Shown one piece after another: positions 1 to 8,055 of a stretch of DNA of 64,000 nucleotides. The position numbers and the translations under genes are program-made. The stretch comes from Hominisplanchenecus_A murintestinalis. GTDB lineage: Bacteria; Bacillota; Clostridia; Lachnospirales; Lachnospiraceae. Every line of letters begins with the position of its first letter. Positions within the stretch are counted from its first letter, which is position 1. The notes under the pieces were generated by a model. It worked only from the letters and a program-made list of their open reading frames with translations, was not told where the DNA came from and ran no database searches. Location of the stretch: NCBI RefSeq assembly GCF_943193015.1, contig NZ_CALPCM010000006.1, positions 1-64,000 of the forward strand. The letters are read 5' to 3'.

Positions 1-42
1 GAACGGGCAGGCTTGCATGCCCACTCGGCGACCACCGCGGCA

Positions 43-67
43 GAGAAACACGCGCTGCGTGTTTCTC
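43..67. other. Perfect 11-bp hairpin in the gene-free left edge
   Basis: Bases 43-53 pair perfectly with 57-67 around a GCT loop. No T-run follows on either strand, so this is not a standard intrinsic terminator. The rest of 1-123 holds no gene that I can support. Its short open frames have no ribosome-binding site and no family resemblance. Confidence 0.5.
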
Positions 68-123
68 CGACGGTTAGTTCACCGGCGCGTTGTCTCCGTC
101 CGTGTGGGATATGCGGCAGGCTT

Positions 124-252
124 CCCGGCGTACGGCGTAAACATGAGGACTATCGGTTCCGTGACTGTCCGGAGTAAGCACAGAAACTATCGGTTCCATA
201 ACTGTATGGTGTAAGCGGCAACCTCCTCGACAAACCGCGATTTGAAATTAGG
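124..252 (+). repeat. Intergenic 37-bp tandem repeat element, copy R1
   Basis: Two near-identical 37-bp units begin at 149 and 186, each starting ACTATCGGTTCC. A partial unit precedes them (from about 124), and a tail GACAAACCGCGATTTGAAA (229-247) follows. The same tail, with one change, ends the element at 61480-61605 (GACAAACCGCAATTTGAAA at 61586-61604). It also ends a shorter copy at 52562-52614. The element lies immediately upstream of the pabA promoter. Confidence 0.75.
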
Positions 253-263
253 TGAAAAAGTTC

Positions 264-292
264 TTGCGTACGTGCAGGATTTACGGTACACT
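264..292 (+). promoter_or_regulatory. Sigma-A-type promoter of the pab operon
   Basis: TTGCGT (264-269), a 17-bp spacer and TACACT (287-292) lie 81 bp upstream of pabA and directly after repeat R1. Spacing is ideal, and each hexamer matches consensus at four positions. No better promoter is seen between the repeat and pabA. Confidence 0.5.
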
Positions 293-373
293 GTCTGAAA
301 GAGGCGAGGATACGGACCTGACAACTGCCGGGATAACGACTATGCCGAATTTATTTCGGAAAGGCGGGGTTCT

Positions 374-979
374 ATGTATTTTATGCTGGATAATTATGAT
401 TCGTTTGTCTATAACCTGTCGGCTTATTTCAGGGAGCTGGGGCAGGAAGTTCTGGTAAAGCGTGAAGGTGAAATTACGCTTTCGGAGATTGAGGCGCTGT
501 GCCCGGAGGGGATTATCTTATCACCGGGGCCGGGAAAGCCGTCTGACGCGGCAGCATCGCTGCGGATTCTGGAGAGATTTAAGGGGAAAATACCAATTTT
601 GGGCGTATGTCTGGGACATCAGGTAATAGGCCATTATTTTGGCGCCCGGGTGGAAAAAGGCAAATGCCCCGTGCATGGGAAGGTGACGGAAATTATTCAC
701 AGGGGCGGCGGGGTTTTCGCGGGGCTTCCGCGAGATTTTCTGGTAACGCGTTATCATTCGCTGACTGTATCGGGGAGAGATTTTCCGCAGGAGCTGCTTA
801 TAGATGCAGTATCTGAGGAGGGGGTAATTATGGGAATTTCCCATCGGATATATCCTGTTTACGGGGTGCAGTTTCATCCGGAGGCAGTGTTAACAGAATA
901 TGGTAAAGAGCTTTTGGAGAATTTCGGAAGAATCTGCCGGGAATGGAGGGATGTTCATGCGGACTATAAGAATGCTTGA
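374..979 (+). CDS. pabA: Aminodeoxychorismate/anthranilate synthase glutaminase subunit
   Basis: A 201-residue class I glutamine amidotransferase. It releases ammonia from glutamine for the chorismate-amidating partner subunit. The nucleophile elbow GVCLGH places Cys79, and FHPE near the C-terminus gives His168 and Glu170, completing the triad. The N-terminal DNYDSF and oxyanion-strand PGPG motifs are typical of PabA/TrpG. Sequence alone cannot separate the PabA and TrpG roles. Here the next gene is a PabB and pabC follows, so p-aminobenzoate synthesis is the main job, although such subunits can also serve TrpE. The gene starts with ATG after AAGGCGG and overlaps pabB by 23 bp, consistent with coupled translation. 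Confidence 0.9.
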   Translation: MYFMLDNYDSFVYNLSAYFRELGQEVLVKREGEITLSEIEALCPEGIILSPGPGKPSDAAASLRILERFKGKIPILGVCLGHQVIGHYFGARVEKGKCPVHGKVTEIIHRGGGVFAGLPRDFLVTRYHSLTVSGRDFPQELLIDAVSEEGVIMGISHRIYPVYGVQFHPEAVLTEYGKELLENFGRICREWRDVHADYKNA

Positions 980-2300
980 GGATTATCCGGCGCTTTCGGG
1001 GATTTTTGATTTGTTTGCAGAGGAGGAGATGTCGGTGTTTTTGGATTCTTCCCTGCAAAATGAACTGGGGCAGTATTCAATTGTGGGAGTTTTTCCATAC
1101 CTGACGCTGAAAAATGGGGATAAATTTACAGTGAACGGCAAGGAATGTGAACAAAGCTTTGAAGTATATGTAAAGGAGTATCTGGAAAATCACAGGGATG
1201 AAAATGATACCGGGCTTCCGATTGTTTCAGGGGCTATCGGGTATTTTTCGTATGATTACGGAAGGGAGAAAGAGGGTGTGGAGAGCTGCCACAAGGAGAA
1301 AGTAGATATCCCGGCGTGTATTCTGTGTTTTTATGATGTGTTCCTGGTGGAAAGCCACAAGGAGAACAGGTTGTATTTGATTGCAAACGGAAAGACAAAA
1401 GACAGCGGGGAGATGCTGGATGAAATTTTGAAACGAATCAGGGAAGTTTCGGATGAGGAGGAAGAGGCGGCGGCCTGTGAAATTCAGACGGAGTCAGATT
1501 TTGAAGAAAGCGAGTATTTAAAAGCGGTGGATGATGTGATAGACTATATCACGGAAGGCGATATTTATATTATGAATATGACCCGTCAGCTTGCTGTACG
1601 CAGCAGGCGAAGCCCGTATCAGGTGTTCCGGGCGCTGCGCAGGAACAATCCCTCTCCCTTCGGCGGGTATTTCCAGTATGGGGATTTTCAGGTGGTGTGC
1701 GCTTCGCCGGAGCGCTTTCTCCAGATGAGAGGCGGCCATGTCGTGACGCGCCCTATTAAGGGGACGCGGAAAAGAGGGGAAAATCCACAGGAGGACGCCA
1801 TGCTTAGAAAGGAGCTTTGGGAGTCGGAGAAGGATAGAAGCGAACTGTTGATGATTGTGGATTTGGAGAGAAATGACTTGAACCGTGTGTGTGTGCCGGG
1901 GAGCGTGAAGGTAACGGAACTGTTTCAGATAGAAGAATATGCTACGGTGTTCCACCTGTCAGCGAACGTGGAGGGAGAGCTTGCGCCGGGGAAAAATGTA
2001 ATGGATTTGATTGAGGCGGCATTTCCGGGAGGTTCCATCACAGGCGCGCCGAAACTGCGCGCGATGGAGATTATTGATGAGCTGGAGCATGGGAGAAGAA
2101 ACCTCTATACTGGTTCCATGGGATATTTGACGCTGGACGGCGAATGTGATTTTAATATCGTCATACGAACTGCCTTGTATCAGGATGGGGTATATCATCT
2201 GGGCGTGGGCGGAGGAATTACCTGTGAGTCAGAGCGGGGATTTGAATATGAGGAGACGCAGCAAAAAGCAAAAGCAGTACTGGAGGCAATGCAGGGATGA
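957..2300 (+). CDS. pabB: Aminodeoxychorismate synthase component I
   Basis: A 447-residue chorismate-utilising enzyme. It converts chorismate plus ammonia to 4-amino-4-deoxychorismate, the precursor of p-aminobenzoate and folate. The C-terminal catalytic half carries PIKGT with Lys268; in PabB this lysine is the covalent nucleophile, whereas TrpE has Ala there. It is followed by SELLMIVDLERNDL and FPGGSITGAPK, both chorismate-binding family motifs. The reading frame opens at 900, but the ATG at 957 has GGAGGG six bases upstream and the ATG at 951 has none at workable distance, so 957 is preferred. The stop overlaps the next gene's ATG (ATGA). Confidence 0.9.
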   Translation: MRTIRMLEDYPALSGIFDLFAEEEMSVFLDSSLQNELGQYSIVGVFPYLTLKNGDKFTVNGKECEQSFEVYVKEYLENHRDENDTGLPIVSGAIGYFSYDYGREKEGVESCHKEKVDIPACILCFYDVFLVESHKENRLYLIANGKTKDSGEMLDEILKRIREVSDEEEEAAACEIQTESDFEESEYLKAVDDVIDYITEGDIYIMNMTRQLAVRSRRSPYQVFRALRRNNPSPFGGYFQYGDFQVVCASPERFLQMRGGHVVTRPIKGTRKRGENPQEDAMLRKELWESEKDRSELLMIVDLERNDLNRVCVPGSVKVTELFQIEEYATVFHLSANVEGELAPGKNVMDLIEAAFPGGSITGAPKLRAMEIIDELEHGRRNLYTGSMGYLTLDGECDFNIVIRTALYQDGVYHLGVGGGITCESERGFEYEETQQKAKAVLEAMQG

Positions 2301-2953
2301 AAAAATATATCTTGTTTGATTTAGACGGAACATTGACAGATTCGGCAGAGGGCATTATCCATTCCGTGGTTTATGCGTTGGAGTATTATGGAGTTTATGA
2401 GAAGGACATACAGAAGCTGAGAAGGTTTATCGGGCCGCCTCTGCAGGAATCTTTTATAGAATATTACGGGTTTGACGCACAGAAAGCGGGCGAGGCAGTG
2501 TGGAAATACAGAGAGTATTTTGCGGATAGAGGAATGTTTGAGAATAGTGTGTATCCGGGAATCCAGGAGCTTCTGGAAGAGCTGAAAGCCAGAAGCTGCC
2601 ATCTGTTTGTAGCTACTTCGAAGCCGACGGTTTACACGAATCAGATTCTGGAGCATTTTGGGCTTATGGGATATTTTGACGATGTGCAGGGAAGCAATCT
2701 GGACGGAAGCAGGACCAAGAAAGAGGAGGTCATTCGGTGCGTGCTGGATGGAAACGGGATTTCTGACATGGGAAGCGCCGTTATGGTTGGAGACAGGAAA
2801 CATGATGTACTGGGCGGCAGAGCCTGTGGGCTGGACACGGTAGGGGTACTATATGGGTTTGGGAGCCGCGGGGAGCTGGAGACGGCGGGAGCTGGGCAGA
2901 TTGTGCCGGATGTGGAGGGGCTGGGCAGGCTGCTGCTGAGCAGCGTGTGTTAA
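2297..2953 (+). CDS. HAD-family phosphatase, phosphoglycolate phosphatase-like
   Basis: A 218-residue HAD hydrolase. Motif I FDLDGTLTDS supplies the nucleophile Asp8 and acid/base Asp10; motif II is in VATSKP and the acidic motif in VGDRKHD. A C1-type cap (about residues 15-85) resembles Gph/PpaX phosphatases. Family members dephosphorylate 2-phosphoglycolate, pyrophosphate or other small phosphoesters, and the substrate here is not shown by sequence. It overlaps pabB by 4 bp (ATGA) and ends 12 bp before pabC, so it is embedded in the PABA operon. That raises the possibility of a folate-pathway phosphatase role, which is inference only. Confidence 0.8.
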   Translation: MKKYILFDLDGTLTDSAEGIIHSVVYALEYYGVYEKDIQKLRRFIGPPLQESFIEYYGFDAQKAGEAVWKYREYFADRGMFENSVYPGIQELLEELKARSCHLFVATSKPTVYTNQILEHFGLMGYFDDVQGSNLDGSRTKKEEVIRCVLDGNGISDMGSAVMVGDRKHDVLGGRACGLDTVGVLYGFGSRGELETAGAGQIVPDVEGLGRLLLSSVC

Positions 2954-2965
2954 AAGGAGAGAAAG

Positions 2966-3697
2966 ATGAATATCGTATTGGATGAAGGGTATCTGTTTGG
3001 CATAGGAGCTTTTGAGACGGTGGCGGTTTATGACCGCCCTGTTTTTTTAGACAGGCACCTGGCGAGGCTTGCAGAGACGCTGGAATTTCTGGGAATCCAG
3101 AGCCGGGTGACGGAGGATGAGGTGTCTGCATATCTGGAGGAAAAAAATATCCGCGCAGGGGTATTGAAAATTGTGGTATCCGGAGAGAATAAGCTGTTTT
3201 TGACCAGAGAGAACCATTATACCAGAAAAGATTATGAGCGTGGGTTTGTGATGGATTTTTCTGAGGTGAGACGTAATGAAAGCTCGCCGTTTACCTATCA
3301 TAAAACGCTGAATTACGGAGAATGCATTCTGGAAAAGCGCCGGGCTGCTGCCAGGGGGCTGGATGAGGTGGTTTTCTTAAATGGGAGGGGGGAAATCTGT
3401 GAAGGCGCAGTTTCCAATGTGTTTTTTGTCCGAAAGGGAGAGATTTTTACGCCAAAGCTTTCCTGCGGCCTGCTTCCGGGGATTATGCGCGGGTATGTGA
3501 TGGAATGCTGCGATGTGGAAGAGAGGAAGATTTTTCCGGATAGTTTAGGGGAGTTTGAGGAGTGTTTTGTTACAAATTCACTGATGGGCATCATGCCGGT
3601 CAGCAGGCTTGGAGCTTATGAATTTGCCAAGAGGGATACTATAAGGCGCCTGCAGGAGAAATACCGGACAATCTGCGGAGGGGTTCTGTTTCCCTGA
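2966..3697 (+). CDS. pabC: Aminodeoxychorismate lyase (PLP fold type IV)
   Basis: A 243-residue branched-chain aminotransferase-like protein. It eliminates pyruvate from aminodeoxychorismate to give p-aminobenzoate. Visible family features are the N-terminal GIGAFET, the likely PLP lysine Lys113 in YHKTLNYGE, and the cofactor-binding GEICEGAVSNVFF stretch followed by LLPGIMR. D-amino-acid aminotransferases share the fold, but position after pabA and pabB strongly favours PabC. The start ATG follows GGAGAG with a five-base gap. No terminator is visible after the gene, so transcription may continue into the lipoprotein gene. Confidence 0.85.
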   Translation: MNIVLDEGYLFGIGAFETVAVYDRPVFLDRHLARLAETLEFLGIQSRVTEDEVSAYLEEKNIRAGVLKIVVSGENKLFLTRENHYTRKDYERGFVMDFSEVRRNESSPFTYHKTLNYGECILEKRRAAARGLDEVVFLNGRGEICEGAVSNVFFVRKGEIFTPKLSCGLLPGIMRGYVMECCDVEERKIFPDSLGEFEECFVTNSLMGIMPVSRLGAYEFAKRDTIRRLQEKYRTICGGVLFP

Positions 3698-3757
3698 GCG
3701 CGCGGGAATAAATCTGCGTTGGCCATAATAGGATAAAAGAAAAAGCAGGTGGCAGGT

Positions 3758-4177
3758 ATGAAATTGAAAAAGGGTTTGCAGATTTTTGGAATATGGTGCC
3801 TGAGTCTGATGATTTTGCTGACAGGCTGTGAGATGAAACAGGTAGGAAATATGGCGAAAACGGAAGTGGAATTTACGGTGGTGGAACCGGATGAGGTTCC
3901 ATCGGAGCTGGCGGTGATTATTGAAGAGAATAAACAGGGAGAGATTAAGCTGACTTATGAGGATCAGGGGTATATGTACCTGGTACGGGGATATGGGCAG
4001 CAGAAAACGGGAGGATACAGCATCGCAGTAAATGAAGTATTTCTGGCGGAGGATGGGCTGCATGTAGACACGAGCCTGATTGGGCCGCCACGCGACCAGG
4101 AAATCCGGGACGAGGCTTCTTATCCTTATCTGGTTATCAAAATCGAGGCCCAGGAGGCGGAGGTTTTGTTTGATTAA
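3758..4177 (+). CDS. PrcB-like lipoprotein
   Basis: A 139-residue predicted lipoprotein. A basic N-terminus and hydrophobic segment end in the lipobox LLTGC with Cys24, so the mature protein should be anchored on the outer face of the membrane. The C-terminal part (GEIKLTYEDQGYMYLVRGYGQQKTG onward, about residues 65-135) resembles the protease-complex PrcB C-terminal domain found in many Clostridia, whose function is largely unknown. The ATG at 3758 is chosen over an in-frame GTG at 3749 because GGTGG precedes it and the signal peptide then starts with MKLKK. It sits just before sipL, possibly a sporulation context. Confidence 0.6.
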   Translation: MKLKKGLQIFGIWCLSLMILLTGCEMKQVGNMAKTEVEFTVVEPDEVPSELAVIIEENKQGEIKLTYEDQGYMYLVRGYGQQKTGGYSIAVNEVFLAEDGLHVDTSLIGPPRDQEIRDEASYPYLVIKIEAQEAEVLFD

Positions 4178-4343
4178 GCGGGAAGGAATACTATGCATAC
4201 GAAACAACCTTCTGCATAGAATGAAATAAACAGGAAATTGGCAGCAGCCGGGCTCTGTATCCGCTTGCCGTGCAGCTCCTGGTTAGGATGCAGATCCGGA
4301 CTGTTACAGGAATTATGCAGAATATAGGATGGGAGGTTTTCGT
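4178..4343 (+). promoter_or_regulatory. sipL leader with possible H-type pseudoknot
   Basis: This 166-bp interval contains GAAGG (4182-4186) complementary to CCTTC (4208-4212), and CTATGCA (4191-4197) complementary to TGCATAG (4213-4219). The two helices cross and their 3' arms abut, the geometry of an H-type pseudoknot. The 19-base GAAGGAATACTATGCATAC is repeated with one change at 56492-56510 upstream of hprK. I see no clear vegetative promoter. A sporulation sigma-factor promoter is possible but not readable with confidence. Confidence 0.3.
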
Positions 4344-5912
4344 ATGGAATTGCTGAAAAAGAATATCCGCATGAACCGCCAGAAAGGCAGGGCGGTGAAC
4401 CAGATTACCTTAGAGGAGGACATGAATGTACCTGACACTAAGCCGGATGCCGGGGATGTGATTCAGGAAGAAGGAAACTTAAAAATAGAGGAAACAAAAA
4501 TTCTGGAAAACCAGGTTTTTCTAAGCGGGTATCTGGAGGTGAAGATTCTCTACGTCTCGGATGATGGGGAACGGCAGATACATAGGCTGGTCACGAAAAT
4601 TCCGTTTGAGGAAAAGCTGAACCTGGAAGGCGCTATGGCGGGGGACAATATCCGGGTAAAATGGGATATGGAGGACTTGAGTGTCCAGCTTATAAATTCC
4701 AGGAAGCTAAGTATCCATGCCCTTGTTTCCTTTGCGGCCTCCATTGAGGAGCTTTATGATACGCAGGCGGCGGTGGAACTGCACGGGATTGATGAGGTGA
4801 CAGCACGGACAAAAGAACTGACGACCCTTTCCTTGGCAGTGCAGAAACGCGATATTCTGCGTGTCAAAGATGAGATAAACCTGGCGTCGAATAAGCCCAA
4901 CATTGGGGAACTGCTCTGGGACAGTGTTCAGCTGCGCGGAACAGATATCCGTGTGAATGACGGGCAGATTGATATCAGAGGAGAACTGTTCATTTTCGTG
5001 CTGTATGCGGGGGATGATGAAAATGCTACGAAGCAGTGGATTGAAACATCCCTGCCATTTTCAGGAAGCATCGAGTGCGGCGGCTGTACCTCATCTATGA
5101 TACCGGACGTAGAAGTTACCCTTGCAGGAAGTAATTTGGAGGTGCGCCCTGATTATGACGGGGAGGAGAGGGTGATTCAGGTAGAGGCAGTCCTGGATCT
5201 GGATATCAAGCTGTACGAAGAGGAGAGAGTGGAAATACTGGCAGATGTGTATACTCCGCTGCGGCGGCTGGAGCCAATCACGACGCAGGAAGTCTATGAA
5301 AGCCTGGTAATGAAGAATTTTTCCAAATGCAGGACAAACGAGCGCATCCGCATGGAGCCGAACCGTCCCAGGATGCTTCAAATCTGTCACAGTAAGGGTG
5401 AAGTTAAGATTGATGAGACGCAGATTACCGACCGGGGCATCCAGATTGAAGGAGCGGTGTATGTCAGCATTCTTTACATCACAGCAGACGATAGCCTGCC
5501 TTTTGCCTTAATGCATGGCATGGTTCCTTTTCAGCATACCATTGAAGTGGAAGGAATCAATCCGGACTGCAGGTTCTCTCTGCAGACAGAGCTAGAGCAG
5601 CTTTCTACGATGATGATTGACAGTGAAGAGCTGGAAGTAAAGGCGTCTGTAAATCTTGGAGTGCTGATTGTCCAGGTGCATAATGAAGAATGCATCACAG
5701 ATGTAGAAGAGCACGATTTGGATTTGAAGAAAATACAAGAGCTGCCGGGAATCGTCGGCTATATTGTGCAGCAGGGCGACAGCTTATGGGATATCGCCAA
5801 GACTTACTACACAACCCCGGGACGTATCTGCGAACTGAACGGCTTGGAAAGCGAGGAGATAAAGCCAGGGAAGCGCTTAATCATCATGAAAGATGCGGCA
5901 AAGATGCGGTAA
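4344..5912 (+). CDS. sipL: SipL-like spore morphogenesis protein (DUF3794/SPOCS plus LysM)
   Basis: A 522-residue protein with repeated SPOCS (DUF3794) modules (roughly 40-160, 170-310 and 330-460). A C-terminal LysM domain (about 470-515) begins YIVQQGDSLWDIAKTYY. This architecture and length match Clostridioides difficile SipL, which binds SpoIVA through LysM and is needed for coat localisation around the forespore. There is no signal peptide, as expected for a mother-cell cytoplasmic protein. The ATG at 4344 has GGGAGG seven bases upstream. The earlier in-frame ATG at 4329 would bury that site. Its presence is the best single indication that the organism forms spores. Confidence 0.8.
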   Translation: MELLKKNIRMNRQKGRAVNQITLEEDMNVPDTKPDAGDVIQEEGNLKIEETKILENQVFLSGYLEVKILYVSDDGERQIHRLVTKIPFEEKLNLEGAMAGDNIRVKWDMEDLSVQLINSRKLSIHALVSFAASIEELYDTQAAVELHGIDEVTARTKELTTLSLAVQKRDILRVKDEINLASNKPNIGELLWDSVQLRGTDIRVNDGQIDIRGELFIFVLYAGDDENATKQWIETSLPFSGSIECGGCTSSMIPDVEVTLAGSNLEVRPDYDGEERVIQVEAVLDLDIKLYEEERVEILADVYTPLRRLEPITTQEVYESLVMKNFSKCRTNERIRMEPNRPRMLQICHSKGEVKIDETQITDRGIQIEGAVYVSILYITADDSLPFALMHGMVPFQHTIEVEGINPDCRFSLQTELEQLSTMMIDSEELEVKASVNLGVLIVQVHNEECITDVEEHDLDLKKIQELPGIVGYIVQQGDSLWDIAKTYYTTPGRICELNGLESEEIKPGKRLIIMKDAAKMR

Positions 5913-6007
5913 ACCATGCGTTTCCAGCCCTTGTAAAAATGCCGGAAACGGTGTAACATATAGAGAAGGGTGCCGGAAATCCGGTACGATGTAAGGAGGA
6001 AAATACA

Positions 6008-6838
6008 ATGGCAGAAAAAGAATGCAGTAATACAGGCTGTACGAAAGAAAGCTGTGAGGGATGCCCGTCCAGGCAGCAGCCCCAGAGTTTTCAGGCTGAG
6101 CCGAACTGCTATACGGAGATTAAGCATGTAATCGGTGTGGTCAGCGGAAAGGGAGGCGTGGGGAAATCTATGGTGACCGCGTCCCTGGCGAATATGATGG
6201 CAAAGAAAGGATACCGTGTGGGAATCCTGGATGCGGATATCACAGGCCCGTCTATCCCTAAAATGTATGGGCTTCACGGTCCGGCGCAGGCGGGGGACGA
6301 GGGGATTTATCCTATGCTTAGTGAGAATGATATTAAAGTCATGTCTATTAACCTGCTGATGCCGGATGAAGAGTCGCCTGTTATCTGGAGAGGGCCTGTG
6401 ATTTCAAATATGGTAAAGCAGTTCTGGACAGATGTTATCTGGGGGGAGCTGGATTATCTGTTCGTAGATATGCCGCCCGGAACAGGCGACGTGCCTCTGA
6501 CGGTGTTCCAGTCCCTTCCGGTGGAGGGGATTGTTATCGTGTCGTCCCCGCAGGATTTGGTGCGTATGATTGTAAAGAAAGCCTACAATATGGCAAAGGC
6601 GATGAATATTAAAGTTCTTGGGATTGTAGAGAACTACAGCTATTTCAAATGCCCCGACTGCGGCAAAGAGCTGAAAGTGTTCGGTGAGAGCCATATTGAT
6701 GAGATTGGGGCGGAACTTGGCGTTCCTGTTCTTGGGAAAATGCCGATAGAGCCGGAATTTGCGAAGTATGCGGATCTGGGGAATTTTGAACTGGCGGATA
6801 ATTCGTACGTGGAAGATGCGTTTGCGGCGCTCCGCTGA
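6008..6838 (+). CDS. mrp: Mrp/ApbC-type P-loop ATPase, Fe-S carrier
   Basis: A 276-residue MinD/ParA-superfamily ATPase of the Mrp/NBP35 type. The family binds and transfers Fe-S clusters to apoproteins. The deviant Walker A GKGGVGKS spans 47-54, with a signature lysine at 48. A Cys-rich N-terminus (C6, C11, C16, C19 region) and the CPDC motif at C215/C218 are the expected cluster ligands. The switch motif DMPPGTGDVPLT is intact. The start follows AAGGAGG with nine bases' spacing. It ends six bases before a bidirectional terminator shared with the minus-strand AI-2E gene. Confidence 0.88.
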   Translation: MAEKECSNTGCTKESCEGCPSRQQPQSFQAEPNCYTEIKHVIGVVSGKGGVGKSMVTASLANMMAKKGYRVGILDADITGPSIPKMYGLHGPAQAGDEGIYPMLSENDIKVMSINLLMPDEESPVIWRGPVISNMVKQFWTDVIWGELDYLFVDMPPGTGDVPLTVFQSLPVEGIVIVSSPQDLVRMIVKKAYNMAKAMNIKVLGIVENYSYFKCPDCGKELKVFGESHIDEIGAELGVPVLGKMPIEPEFAKYADLGNFELADNSYVEDAFAALR

Positions 6839-6843
6839 GAAAG

Positions 6844-6879
6844 AAGGCTGCTGCAATAGGACTGTATTGCAGCAGCCTT
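6844..6879. terminator. Bidirectional intrinsic terminator
   Basis: A perfect 15-bp stem (6844-6858 with 6865-6879) has a 6-base loop. A-rich DNA on the left and AAAAATAT followed by TTTT on the right allow termination from both strands. It separates the converging mrp (+) and AI-2E (-) transcripts. Confidence 0.85.
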
Positions 6880-6895
6880 AAAAATATCTATTTTA

Positions 6896-8044
6896 TTATT
6901 CTTTGAGCATTTCATCTGTAATTTCTTTTTTTCTCAGGTTTTTATATACGTTTTCCCGGAAAAGCGCATAGAGTACTGAGACGAGGGGGACAAAAATCAA
7001 CATTCCCAGGACGCCCATCAGGCTGCCGCCAATCGTGACTGCCGCCAGTACCCACAGGCTGGGAAGCCCCACGGAGTTTCCGACAATCCGGGGGTAAATC
7101 AGGTTTTCGTCAATCTGCTGCAGTACGATAATCAGTACCACAAACCAGAGAGCTTTCAGAGGGCTGCTTACCATAATCAGGAGCGCGCCCAGGGCGGTGC
7201 CTAAGAATGCGCCGACAACAGGAAGCAGCGTCATAAAACCAATCAACACCGATACGCAGGGGGCGTAGGGAAATCCGAAAATGATCATAGCTATGTAGCA
7301 TAGAAGCCCGAAAGCGGCAGCTTCCGTACACTGCCCTGAGATGAATCCGGAAAAGGTACGGTTTGACAGCCGGCCTATTTTCAGGATGTATGTTACCGTA
7401 TGTTTCGGAAGATATGCATAGATAACTTTGCGGGACTGCATTCCGAGTTTTTCTTTTTCTGCCAGAATATAAATGGAGAAGATAAATCCCAGCATCAAAG
7501 AGGTAAGTCCGCCGATAACAGATGTGGCCATACCTACTGTGGAGCTTACGACATTCCCTACGCTTTCCTGTAGAAATACCAGGGCTTTATGCGTAAGTTC
7601 TGACCAGTTCAGTTCTATAGACATAAGATATTTTGTTACTTCCGGATAGTTCTTTGTGACTTTGAGAAGCCAGTTGATTGTGTTGTCTAAAAATCCTGGG
7701 ATGCCCTTGTTCAGCTGGCCCAGTGTGTCGACCAGTTCCGGTATCACCATGATTACTACAAACGCCACGATTCCCAGGGTCAGTAAGAAAGAAAGGGTGA
7801 TGCTGACGGCGCGCAGCAGCATTTTTTTCTCTTTAAATGCCGGACCTATCATTCGTTCAATATTTTTTACAGGTACATTCAGGATGAATGCGATTGCCCC
7901 TCCCAGAAGGAAGGGAAAGAGGATGCCGACTAAATAAGAAACGATTCCGGGAAGCATAGAAAGATGGTTCAATCCCCAGTGGAGCAGTATTGCAAAAGTA
8001 ATCATCAGCACTACAGTTCTTTTGTTTTTGATTTTTATTTCCAT
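6896..8044 (-). CDS. AI-2E family transporter (PerM-like permease)
   Basis: A 382-residue membrane protein of the AI-2E/PerM family. It has about seven to eight hydrophobic segments, a long soluble stretch between the early and later helices, and the conserved C-terminal region IDENLIYPRIVGNSVGLPSLWVLA. Members include autoinducer-2 exporters, Na+/H+ antiporters and uncharacterised permeases, and the substrate cannot be read here. The ATG at 8044 is preferred because GGAGG lies five bases upstream; a further in-frame ATG at 8056 overlaps the trkH stop. It is the last gene of a four-gene minus-strand operon. A second family member lies at 24372. Confidence 0.75.
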   Translation of the reverse strand: MEIKIKNKRTVVLMITFAILLHWGLNHLSMLPGIVSYLVGILFPFLLGGAIAFILNVPVKNIERMIGPAFKEKKMLLRAVSITLSFLLTLGIVAFVVIMVIPELVDTLGQLNKGIPGFLDNTINWLLKVTKNYPEVTKYLMSIELNWSELTHKALVFLQESVGNVVSSTVGMATSVIGGLTSLMLGFIFSIYILAEKEKLGMQSRKVIYAYLPKHTVTYILKIGRLSNRTFSGFISGQCTEAAAFGLLCYIAMIIFGFPYAPCVSVLIGFMTLLPVVGAFLGTALGALLIMVSSPLKALWFVVLIIVLQQIDENLIYPRIVGNSVGLPSLWVLAAVTIGGSLMGVLGMLIFVPLVSVLYALFRENVYKNLRKKEITDEMLKE

Positions 8045-8055
8045 ATCTACCTCCA

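Noticed and set aside
1..458. Two short plus-strand open frames in the left repeat region
   Set aside because: They cross repeat units and the promoter, lack start signals, and their products look like translated repeat.
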